Source of the DNA: Chloroflexota bacterium
GTDB lineage: Bacteria; Chloroflexota; Dehalococcoidia; Lucifugimonadales; UBA826
DNA length: 24,654 bases
NCBI GenBank assembly: GCA_002718095.1
Contig: PBDP01000005.1
Span: forward strand, 209,108 to 233,761
Direction of reading: 5' to 3'
Numbering within the stretch: position 1 is the stretch's first letter; every line of letters begins with the position of its first letter. Made by a program: the position numbers and the translations under genes. The notes under the pieces were generated by a model. It made no database searches and had not been told where the DNA came from. It saw nothing but the letters and a program-made list of their open reading frames with translations. Below, piece after piece: positions 8,835-15,478 of this stretch.

Positions 8835-9956
8835 TTACTTTTGGAATCTACCAATGCTAAATTCATTTATATTAATACTTGTTTTTTGATCTGTTACTAA
8901 TTCAGAGGTTAGCTTACCCATTGCCGGGCCTAGCAATATCCCTTTCCTGCCCGCACCTGAAGCTAAAGTCACATTAGAGTATTGTTCGAGTTTGTCAATT
9001 ATAGCTATACCATCCTTGGCAAGTGGTCGCAGACATGCTGTTTGATGTACGAGCTCTGCATTATCTAAGTTAGGAAACATTTTTAATAGGTTGGAAATCA
9101 AATGATCTCGACCATCACTGGTGATGTTGCTGTCAAATCCAACATCTTCTTCAGTAGTTCCGAGCCATAGCAGATCGTCTAATTTGGTACAGGCGTAATT
9201 ACCATTCCATCCTACGGAACAGTCTATAGATGTATTAGGGACATTTAATTTGATTATTTGACCTTTTAATGGTTTGATTGGAATTTCTATATTTATCCAA
9301 CTAGAGATGTTTTTCATCCATGGACCCATTGCTAAGACCAGATCGGAACAAGGTATTTCTTTCGTTTTCGTATTTAGTGAAGTTACTGTATCGCCTTTAG
9401 TATTTATCCCAGTTACTTCTCCGTGTTGTATAACTACTCCCATTTTTTCACACGCTTGGACTAAAGCCAATATTAATCTATAGGGATCTAGGTCTGCGAC
9501 ACCTTCTGTGTATGCTGCGCCAATAATTTCTGAGGAAATTTCAGGGACAATTTTTTTTACTTGAGCTAGATCAAGCCATTCTGACTTATATCCTTTGTAT
9601 TGTTTACGCCATTCTACCTGAGATTTACATTCAATAACTTCTTGGTCAGAGAAAGCTATATCTAATGCAGGTCTGAATCTATGTTGAATATCAATACCAG
9701 TCATTTCAGGTAGTTTGTGGGAAAATTGTTTGTGTAAATCCATTCCGAATAGAGCTAATTCTATTTCCGATGAAATATCTTTATAAATGCCAGCTTCGCC
9801 TAGTGGGCTTAATGAGCCATAAGCAAATCCAGAAGCATGACTACCGAAAGAATCTCTTTCTATTAATAAAACTTGTATTTTTTCTTTGGCTAAGAAATAT
9901 GCCGTAGACAACCCAACAATGCCACCGCCTACTACACAAACAGTAGAATTATTCAT
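8835..9956 (-). CDS. FAD-dependent oxidoreductase of the D-amino acid oxidase/glycine oxidase family
   Basis: A DAO-family flavoprotein of 373 residues. The N-terminal FAD-binding motif VCVVGGGIVGLSTAYFLA (about 5-22) is followed by ERDSFGSHASGFAYGSLSP, and the C-terminal FAD segment is RPLAKDGIAII with ASGAGRKGILLGP near 335-350. The family oxidises C-N bonds of amino acids or secondary amines such as glycine, sarcosine or D-amino acids; the exact substrate is not readable. No signal peptide or membrane helix. It starts 7 bases after the aminotransferase stop with no clear Shine-Dalgarno, so translation is probably coupled. The pair with an omega-type aminotransferase suggests catabolism of an amine or amino acid. 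Confidence 0.9.
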   Translation of the reverse strand: MNNSTVCVVGGGIVGLSTAYFLAKEKIQVLLIERDSFGSHASGFAYGSLSPLGEAGIYKDISSEIELALFGMDLHKQFSHKLPEMTGIDIQHRFRPALDIAFSDQEVIECKSQVEWRKQYKGYKSEWLDLAQVKKIVPEISSEIIGAAYTEGVADLDPYRLILALVQACEKMGVVIQHGEVTGINTKGDTVTSLNTKTKEIPCSDLVLAMGPWMKNISSWINIEIPIKPLKGQIIKLNVPNTSIDCSVGWNGNYACTKLDDLLWLGTTEEDVGFDSNITSDGRDHLISNLLKMFPNLDNAELVHQTACLRPLAKDGIAIIDKLEQYSNVTLASGAGRKGILLGPAMGKLTSELVTDQKTSININEFSIGRFQK

Positions 9957-9963
9957 ATCATAA

Positions 9964-11343
9964 TTAAATTGTAGACTCTACTTCAGTAAGGATTGAATCC
10001 ATTTGAGATATGAAATAATCGATTTCATCTTTATTTATACATAATGGAGGTGAGATAGGTATAAAATCTGTCACCCTGCCTAATATGTTGTGTTTTATAG
10101 CTATTTCATTTGCTCGTCGGATAGTATTTTTATCAAGCCTTTCTTTAGTTTCTTTATTTTTCACTAACTCTATAGATGCTAATAATCCTAGTCCGCCTCT
10201 CACATCACCTACTATTTGATGGGTAGTTAAAGTTTTTAGTTGGTCATATAAGTATGTCCCCATGGTAGTAGAATTTTCTAGCATATTTTCATTTTCCATA
10301 ATATCTAAGTTAGCCATTGCTGCTGCACAAGCTGCAGGGTTGCCTCCAAATGTTATAAGGTGACTGAAAGTAGAAGATTCATCTTTATCGAAAGCAGAAG
10401 TGATTTTCGGACTTGCGATAGCTACTCCTATAGGTAAATATCCACTTGTTAACCCTTTTGCAGAAGTTGTTATATCAGGTTTAATTCCCCAGTGTTCAGT
10501 AGCGAACATTGTTCCTGTCCGACCCCAAGCGTTAATTACTTCGTCACATATTAGTACGATACCGTATTTGTCACATATCTCTCGTATAGTTGGCCAATAT
10601 TCAGGATGAGGGATATGAATACCCGCTGATTGAGATATAGGTTCTGCAATGAAAGCAGCTATAGTAGAAGGGTCTTCATGCAAAATTGCTCTTTCAAGAT
10701 CTCTAGCACAATCAAGTGTACATCCCCCCGGCTTTGAACAACATACCCCCCTGTATGAATCAGTTTGTTCGATGTGTATGTTACCAGGCATTAGTGGCCC
10801 ATAATTTTGGAGAGCATTTATTCCTCCTCCTCCTAGACTCATGGCTGCATGAGTTGTTCCGTGATAGGACCTTCTTCGACTTATTACCTTCCATCTTCTA
10901 GGCTCACCGACATTTAATTGATAGTTTTTTGCCATTTTGAGTGCACTTTCAACTGCCTCCGAGCCTCCACTGACAAGATAAACACGTGATTTTTTGTCAG
11001 GAGATAGTTGAGCTACTCTATGAGTTAATTCTGCAGTCACTGGTGTTACAGTTCCTCCAGGAGAGTAAGATATTTGTGACATTTGAGAGTAAACTGCTTC
11101 TGCAATTTCTTTTCTACCATGCCCTATGTTAACCAAAAACATACCTGCTAAAGTGTCGAACCATCTATTGCCAGATACGTCATCTACCCATACCCCTTTT
11201 GCGGAAGAAACAAATTGTAAACCGACCTCATTAAACATATCTTTCGTATGTCGTGCATGAGGCCAAAAATTTTCTGAAGCTTTTTGTTTCAATTCTTCGA
11301 TTTGATCACCTGACAAGTTCTTTTGCGGAATTAGCTGTGTCAT
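9964..11343 (-). CDS. Class III (omega) PLP-dependent aminotransferase
   Basis: A fold-type I aminotransferase of 459 residues, normal for class III. It moves an amino group, often a terminal one, from an amine donor to a keto acid. Visible motifs: GVWVDDVSGNRWFDTLAG near the N-terminus, VSGGSEAVESALKMA, SYHGTTHAAMS, the PLP aspartate in ICDEVINAWGRTG, the Schiff-base lysine Lys296 in TSAKGLTSG, and THLITFGGNPAACAA-like residues thereafter. A cysteine-rich stretch VCCSKPGGCTLDC occurs near residue 200. Taurine, beta-alanine, GABA or putrescine could be donors. GGAGG precedes the ATG by 6 bases. It is followed at 7 bases by the FAD oxidase gene. Confidence 0.93.
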   Translation of the reverse strand: MTQLIPQKNLSGDQIEELKQKASENFWPHARHTKDMFNEVGLQFVSSAKGVWVDDVSGNRWFDTLAGMFLVNIGHGRKEIAEAVYSQMSQISYSPGGTVTPVTAELTHRVAQLSPDKKSRVYLVSGGSEAVESALKMAKNYQLNVGEPRRWKVISRRRSYHGTTHAAMSLGGGGINALQNYGPLMPGNIHIEQTDSYRGVCCSKPGGCTLDCARDLERAILHEDPSTIAAFIAEPISQSAGIHIPHPEYWPTIREICDKYGIVLICDEVINAWGRTGTMFATEHWGIKPDITTSAKGLTSGYLPIGVAIASPKITSAFDKDESSTFSHLITFGGNPAACAAAMANLDIMENENMLENSTTMGTYLYDQLKTLTTHQIVGDVRGGLGLLASIELVKNKETKERLDKNTIRRANEIAIKHNILGRVTDFIPISPPLCINKDEIDYFISQMDSILTEVESTI

Positions 11344-11373
11344 ATTGTTCCTCCATTTAACATGAATATATCC

Positions 11374-11517
11374 TCAAGATGCTTTTCCTATGCGAAATAC
11401 CTTTTCTCCGCACGAGACACAAAGTCCTTGTGTTGCAGCACGTCCATTTTTCAGAATTTTCTCCACAGGATCTACTATTTCTCTAGGGCCTTTACACTTT
11501 AGACAATATGCTTCCAT
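11374..11517 (-). CDS. DUF5679-like zinc-ribbon microprotein (47 aa)
   Basis: A 47-residue open frame with ATG at 11517, TGA at 11376-11374 and GGAG six bases upstream of the start. It has two CxxC pairs (Cys5/Cys8 and Cys33/Cys36) that would bind one zinc, with KNGRAATQG between them and a basic FRIGKAS end. The pattern CxKC...KNGRxATQGxCxxCGxKxFRIGK resembles the DUF5679 family, remembered as topoisomerase-zinc-finger-like; no function is established. It lies 30 bases before the class III aminotransferase on the same strand and would be the first gene of the long minus-strand run. Likely cytoplasmic and perhaps nucleic-acid or protein binding. Confidence 0.85.
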   Translation of the reverse strand: MEAYCLKCKGPREIVDPVEKILKNGRAATQGLCVSCGEKVFRIGKAS

Positions 11518-11672
11518 TATATACTCCATTTGGGGATCGTAAAAGGATCTATTAAATATCGAGTGCAGGCATTATATATACACATTACCTTGCTAAACAA
11601 CCTTAATGTTAAAAAAAAGTTAAAAATTGATAATATTAAATTAACTATCAAATATGAATACTGGGAAATTAT
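11518..11672. other. Divergent intergenic region
   Basis: This 155-base, very AT-rich gap separates the minus-strand block from the plus-strand epimerase. Apart from the candidate minus promoter I see a run of eight A near 11612 and no clear hairpin. The plus-strand gene is preceded by only a weak GGGA-type ribosome site. Confidence 0.6.
11571..11600 (-). promoter_or_regulatory. Possible sigma-70-type promoter for the long minus-strand block
   Basis: On the minus strand TATAAT (11576-11571) is preceded, after 18 bases, by TTGTTT (11600-11595). It would start transcription about 45 bases before the DUF5679 microprotein. The -10 is perfect but AT-rich sequence makes chance matches common, and the -35 matches only partly. 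Confidence 0.35.
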
Positions 11673-12431
11673 ATGTATAAGAAAATTTTGATAACAGGAA
11701 TTTCAGGTCTTGTGGGGAACGTATTATATAAAGGGCTTAGTAAAGAATTCTATATAACTGGCGTTGATGTGAACTCTTTTTTAGATGCTCCTACTTTAGT
11801 TGCTGACTCTACCAATATTATTTCAATAGAAAAAGCATATAAAGATGTTGATCTTGTTATTGATTTAGCAAGTGTTCCAAGCCAATTTAGTCCTTGGAAT
11901 GTGATATACGACAACAATATACTGTGTACTTATAATTCTTTGGAATTGGCACGTTTGCACGGTGTTAAAAGATATATATACGCAAGTTCGAATCATGTTA
12001 CTGGAATGTATGAATTAGACACCCCATATTCAGATATTATTTCTGGTAATTACTCTAATATAAAATCCTATTCTCGAATAACAACAGATATGCCCATACG
12101 GCCTGATGGGTATTATGGTGTTGGTAAGTCTTTTGGGGAATCTTTAGGAAGGTTTTATTCTGAAGAGTACAATATGTCAATTATGTGTCTTAGGATTGGG
12201 ACTGTAAATGCTGAGGACAAACCTTTGAATATACGTCAATTTGCAACACTTTTAACCCATTCTGATTTAGTTAAATTAGTTAAATCTTCTATAAATGCTT
12301 CTGAAGATATTAGGTTTGGTATATATTATGGGGTTTCTAATAACAAGTGGAGAATTTGGGATATTAGTAATTCGCAGGAAGAAATCGGTTATGCTCCGTC
12401 GGACAATGCTGAATTATATAGAAGCAAGTAA
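11673..12431 (+). CDS. NAD-dependent epimerase/dehydratase, uronate dehydrogenase-like
   Basis: An extended-SDR protein of 252 residues. The N-terminal cofactor motif is ITGISGLVG (7-15); YASSNHVTG (about 103-111) supplies the active-site serine, and RPDGYYGVGKSFGE holds Tyr148/Lys152. The combination ASSNHxxG and RPDxxYGVxKxFGE is what uronate dehydrogenases show; these oxidise galacturonate or glucuronate to the aldarolactone using NAD+. Length is close to theirs (about 265). Other sugar epimerase roles remain possible. It stands alone on the plus strand, ends 7 bases from the convergent rpiB stop, and has a weak ribosome site, so its expression may be low. Confidence 0.8.
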   Translation: MYKKILITGISGLVGNVLYKGLSKEFYITGVDVNSFLDAPTLVADSTNIISIEKAYKDVDLVIDLASVPSQFSPWNVIYDNNILCTYNSLELARLHGVKRYIYASSNHVTGMYELDTPYSDIISGNYSNIKSYSRITTDMPIRPDGYYGVGKSFGESLGRFYSEEYNMSIMCLRIGTVNAEDKPLNIRQFATLLTHSDLVKLVKSSINASEDIRFGIYYGVSNNKWRIWDISNSQEEIGYAPSDNAELYRSK

Positions 12432-12438
12432 TTGTGAA

Positions 12439-12888
12439 TTAGAATTCGTCTTCCATATCTAGAACCTTTTCTAGTCGCCTTTGATGTCTTTCTTCATGAG
12501 TGTATTCTGCATTAACAAATGTTAATACTAATTCTCTGGCGACTTCACTTCCTATTATTCTGGAACCTAAGCACAGTACATTTAGATCATCATGTTCTAC
12601 GCCCTGATGAGCAGAATATAAGTCATGGCACATAGCAGCTCGAACACCTTTGACTTTATTTGCTGCGACAGATGCTCCTACCCCACTTCCACATATCATT
12701 ATTCCTCTATCACTTACTTTTTCTGACACACTTTTTGCTAATATTTTTGCATAATCTGGATAATCATCTAGAGGATCGAAGCTGTGAGGGCCAACATCTA
12801 ATACAGTATGGCCAGCTTTTTTCAAAACCTCCGATATGATAGCTTTTAGTTCAAAGCCATTGTGGTCAGCAGCAAGAGCTATTTTCAT
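12439..12888 (-). CDS. rpiB: Ribose 5-phosphate isomerase B
   Basis: RpiB interconverts ribose 5-phosphate and ribulose 5-phosphate in the pentose phosphate pathway; some relatives act on allose, galactose or lactose 6-phosphates. The 149-residue protein shows AADHNGFELK (6-15), the catalytic cysteine Cys66 in MICGSGVGASVAANK, and CHDLYSAHQGVEHDD with His88 and His94, followed by NVLCLGSR. These residues fit RpiB proper. The ATG at 12888 has only a poor ribosome site (GGTAACC-like). It is convergent with the epimerase and divergent from the Vms1-like gene, so probably transcribed alone. Confidence 0.96.
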   Translation of the reverse strand: MKIALAADHNGFELKAIISEVLKKAGHTVLDVGPHSFDPLDDYPDYAKILAKSVSEKVSDRGIMICGSGVGASVAANKVKGVRAAMCHDLYSAHQGVEHDDLNVLCLGSRIIGSEVARELVLTFVNAEYTHEERHQRRLEKVLDMEDEF

Positions 12889-12965
12889 TATATGGTTACC
12901 TGAGTTTAACTTAGTAAATAGAAAATCTATAATATATCAATCATAGCATTTGAGGAAAATTGTGG

Positions 12966-13706
12966 ATGAATATTATCAAACTGGATGAAAGAAATATTTA
13001 TAGAAACTCTATTTATAAATATTTGGATGCTGATTTTTCTCAATACATACTCTCACAATATATCGCTTCTGATAATCTGAATTCCGACACTCTTATAAAA
13101 TTTATGGGTGAAAATGATATTGATTTAACTCCAGTTATGCCAGACATAAAAAATTCTTCAACGGGGGTTATATTTTTTTTGAAAGAAAAAATATTGGATA
13201 TTGTGATTCCTTCATTTGAGGTTACAGAGAATTCAATTCACACTTCATATGATTTAGGACCTTTAAAAAACATTTTTAGCAAACCACGTATGGTAGGCGT
13301 CATTTTATTGCGATTAGGAAGATTTGCTTTGGCTATACTGGATGATGAAAAAATAATTGCATCAAAAACTGAAGGGAGGTACGTTAAAAATAGGCATAAA
13401 GCAGGGGGGTCTTCACAACGGAGATTTGAACGGAGCAGAGAACGACTTATCAGGGAATTTTACGATAAATCTTGCGAACAAGTTGAGAAAGTATTTGAGC
13501 GACATATTAAAAATATTGACCATATTTTTTTAGGTGGAGAAGCCCACACATTAAATGGGTTCAAGAAACGGTGCTCATTTATTAATAAGTATGATCAAAA
13601 AATGATGACCAGAGTATTAGATGTGAATATACCAAATCAAAAAACTATAAATTCTATAGCTAGACAAGTTTATTCTAGTAAATTAATAACATATGAACTG
13701 ATTTAA
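12966..13706 (+). CDS. Vms1-like (VLRF1) peptidyl-tRNA hydrolase/release-factor domain protein
   Basis: A 246-residue protein I place in the bacterial Vms1-like release factor group (acVLRF1/eRF1-like fold). The clue is GRYVKNRHKAGGSSQRRFER: a conserved basic lead, Gly-Gly and a glutamine (Gln151), which in Vms1/ANKZF1 and eRF1-type factors positions water to cut peptidyl-tRNA. The helix after it (RSRERLIREFYDK) and LGGEAHTLNGF also fit. Such factors release stalled nascent chains in ribosome quality control. ATG at 12966 has GAGGA nine bases upstream; a TTG at 12960 in the same frame is too close to that site. It is monocistronic and its stop is 6 bases from the convergent SDR stop. The family call is from memory of motifs. 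Confidence 0.72.
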   Translation: MNIIKLDERNIYRNSIYKYLDADFSQYILSQYIASDNLNSDTLIKFMGENDIDLTPVMPDIKNSSTGVIFFLKEKILDIVIPSFEVTENSIHTSYDLGPLKNIFSKPRMVGVILLRLGRFALAILDDEKIIASKTEGRYVKNRHKAGGSSQRRFERSRERLIREFYDKSCEQVEKVFERHIKNIDHIFLGGEAHTLNGFKKRCSFINKYDQKMMTRVLDVNIPNQKTINSIARQVYSSKLITYELI

Positions 13707-13712
13707 AGTTAA

Positions 13713-14492
13713 TTATTGAGCAGTGTATCCTCCGTCTATTACTAATGAAGATCCTGTCATAAAAGAAGATTCGTCAGATGCTAAAAATAATGCTCCGTTG
13801 GCTATCTCCGATGCTTTTCCTATTCTTCCCATTGGGTGCAATTTTTTTAGCCATTCGTTTCTTTCTGTGTCACTTGTCAGAGCTTTTATTAAATTGGTTT
13901 CAATATATCCAGGGCATATACAATTTACCCGGATCCCATTTTGAGCTTGAGCAATGCCTAAATTTTTAGTAAATTGGATTACTGCACCTTTTGATGGGGG
14001 ATATGCATTATAGCCACTTTGGACTTGATCTTTTAGGGCTCCCCCTTCCCAACCTTCTGGATAACCAATCATTCCCATAATTGATGCTATGTTTATAATT
14101 GATCCTCCTCCTGAGGAGTGCATTAGTGGAATGGCATGATAGGAAACCAGGTATGTCCCTTTTAAATTTACTTCTATTACACGATCCCATATTTCTTCTG
14201 GGTCAGATGTATGGACTGCTGCATGCCTTGGAGCAATTCCAGCACTGTTAACAATAATGTGAAGTTCACCGTATTCCTCTTCAATATATTTGATAACATT
14301 TGTCACAGAAACTGTTTCTGTGACATCACATATTTGATAAGAAATATCAGGTACTTTAATTTCGGGCGAAGTAATATCGGAAGCTATTACTTTTGCCCCC
14401 TCTTTTATAAACCGATCAACGCATGCCTTTCCGATTCCAGAATTTGCTCCTGTTATGAGTGCCGTTTTTCCTGAAAGTTTGCCCGAAGCCAT
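13713..14492 (-). CDS. Short-chain dehydrogenase/reductase
   Basis: A classical SDR of 259 residues using NAD(P)(H). Motifs: TGANSGIG (14-21), NSAG, the active-site serine in NIASIMG, the pair Tyr164/Lys168 in YPPSK, then PGYIETN and a typical C-terminal SSFMTGSSLVIDGGY. An acidic residue after the second strand (ASDI) hints at NAD(H) preference. The substrate, probably a secondary alcohol or sugar, is unknown. A run of G bases lies 6 bases before the ATG. It is divergent from the iron-sulfur protein gene, and a perfect palindrome (14505-14520) lies only 13 bases upstream of its start, where a repressor could block it. Confidence 0.94.
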   Translation of the reverse strand: MASGKLSGKTALITGANSGIGKACVDRFIKEGAKVIASDITSPEIKVPDISYQICDVTETVSVTNVIKYIEEEYGELHIIVNSAGIAPRHAAVHTSDPEEIWDRVIEVNLKGTYLVSYHAIPLMHSSGGGSIINIASIMGMIGYPEGWEGGALKDQVQSGYNAYPPSKGAVIQFTKNLGIAQAQNGIRVNCICPGYIETNLIKALTSDTERNEWLKKLHPMGRIGKASEIANGALFLASDESSFMTGSSLVIDGGYTAQ

Positions 14493-14504
14493 AAATAACC
14501 CCCT

Positions 14505-14520
14505 ATTTCACATGTGAAAT
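14505..14520. promoter_or_regulatory. Perfect 16-bp palindrome, possible operator
   Basis: ATTTCACATGTGAAAT is its own reverse complement. It lies just upstream of the SDR start on the minus strand and about 77 bases before the plus-strand iron-sulfur gene. The size and symmetry fit a dimeric repressor site. No regulator gene is in the window and I do not recognise the specific family. Confidence 0.5.
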
Positions 14521-14596
14521 GAATCATAGCAGTAATTTTATTTTTAATAAATAAGTTGATATATACTATGGTAAATAGTGTGTGTTAGGAGATATT

Positions 14597-14941
14597 ATGT
14601 CAGGATTTAATGCTCATGTGTTAGTTTGTGATGTTGTCAGAGATGATGGTATTCATTGTGGTAATAAAGGTGGAATAGAAGTTAAGAAACAACTTATTAA
14701 AACTTTGGCCGATAGAGGATTAAACTCAGATGTCAAAGTTACTAGTGTTGGCTGTACCAGTCAACATAAGCCTTGCGCTACCGATCAATGTTCAATGATT
14801 GTTTATAGCTCAAATAATGAAGGTACATGGTATAGACTCAACTCTGATGACATTGACTTGTTCGTTGAAGAACATTTGGTTAATGGAAACAAGGTAGAAC
14901 ATTTAGTTAATGAAGAGATTAAAGTTAATTTAAAGTCTTAA
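14597..14941 (+). CDS. Small thioredoxin-like [2Fe-2S] ferredoxin-type protein
   Basis: A 114-residue protein with the layout of thioredoxin-fold [2Fe-2S] ferredoxins: an N-terminal strand ending in a cysteine (HVLVCDVV), a helix with KKQLIKTLADRGL, a second cysteine patch VTSVGCTSQHKPC, and the tail SMIVYSSNNEGTWYRL...DIDLFVEEHL. Cysteines are at 11, 21, 53, 60 and 65. The last group does not have the usual C-x3-C spacing, so cluster binding is uncertain. ATG at 14597 is chosen because AGGAG lies five bases upstream; an in-frame GTG at 14582 precedes that site. Its stop overlaps the convergent RidA-like gene by four bases. It may pass electrons to a nearby oxidoreductase, but this is inference. 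Confidence 0.7.
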   Translation: MSGFNAHVLVCDVVRDDGIHCGNKGGIEVKKQLIKTLADRGLNSDVKVTSVGCTSQHKPCATDQCSMIVYSSNNEGTWYRLNSDDIDLFVEEHLVNGNKVEHLVNEEIKVNLKS

Positions 14942-15405
14942 TCTTTAATTTCTGCAATCAGCTCTATTTCTACTGGAATACCCCCTGGTAAAGCGGTAAG
15001 CCCAACTGCTGACCTAGCGTGTCTTCCAACATCCCCAAATATTTCGACCATCAAATCAGAACATCCATTTGCCACTGCAGGGTGATCAGAAAAATCTGGT
15101 GTTGAATTAACCATAGATAATAGTTTTACTATTTGAACAACCCTGTCTAAATCTCCGAGATAAGCTTTTAGACGTGCAACAATATTTATGCCAGTAGCTC
15201 GAGCTGCTTCATATCCTTCTTCAATTGACATATTTTCACCAAGTCTTCCGATATAACTCGAGCCATCAGCTTTGGGTGTAGGGGCAAGCCCTGAAAGATA
15301 TATAAGATTACCTGTTCTTACCACTGGGACATAATTGGCAAGGGGTGTTGCGGGTTCGGGTAACATTATCCCTAATTCTTCAATACGTTTTTCAAAATTA
15401 CTCAT
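14938..15405 (-). CDS. RidA-family (YjgF/YER057c/UK114) protein
   Basis: A 155-residue protein of the RidA superfamily, in the slightly longer subfamily starting with LGIMLPEPATPLANYVPV. Typical parts are GNLIYLSGLAP, the helix with ATGINIVARLKAYLGDLDRV, and the end GRHARSAVGLTALPGGIPVEIELIAEI, which keeps the arginine and glutamate lining the active site. Classical RidA hydrolyses reactive enamine/imine intermediates to keto acids and ammonia; this subfamily is less well defined. AGGAG lies 6 bases before the ATG. It follows the PTE-like gene by 73 bases and is likely co-transcribed with it. Confidence 0.92.
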   Translation of the reverse strand: MSNFEKRIEELGIMLPEPATPLANYVPVVRTGNLIYLSGLAPTPKADGSSYIGRLGENMSIEEGYEAARATGINIVARLKAYLGDLDRVVQIVKLLSMVNSTPDFSDHPAVANGCSDLMVEIFGDVGRHARSAVGLTALPGGIPVEIELIAEIKD

Positions 15406-15478
15406 AATGTTCTCCTAAATATTGATTGAGTTGAGATTCGTAATATTATCAGATTCCTTATTTTTTCACATTAAACTT

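Noticed and set aside
12960-12965. TTG at 12960 as start of the Vms1-like protein
   Set aside because: It is only three bases from GAGGA; ATG at 12966 has a better spacing.
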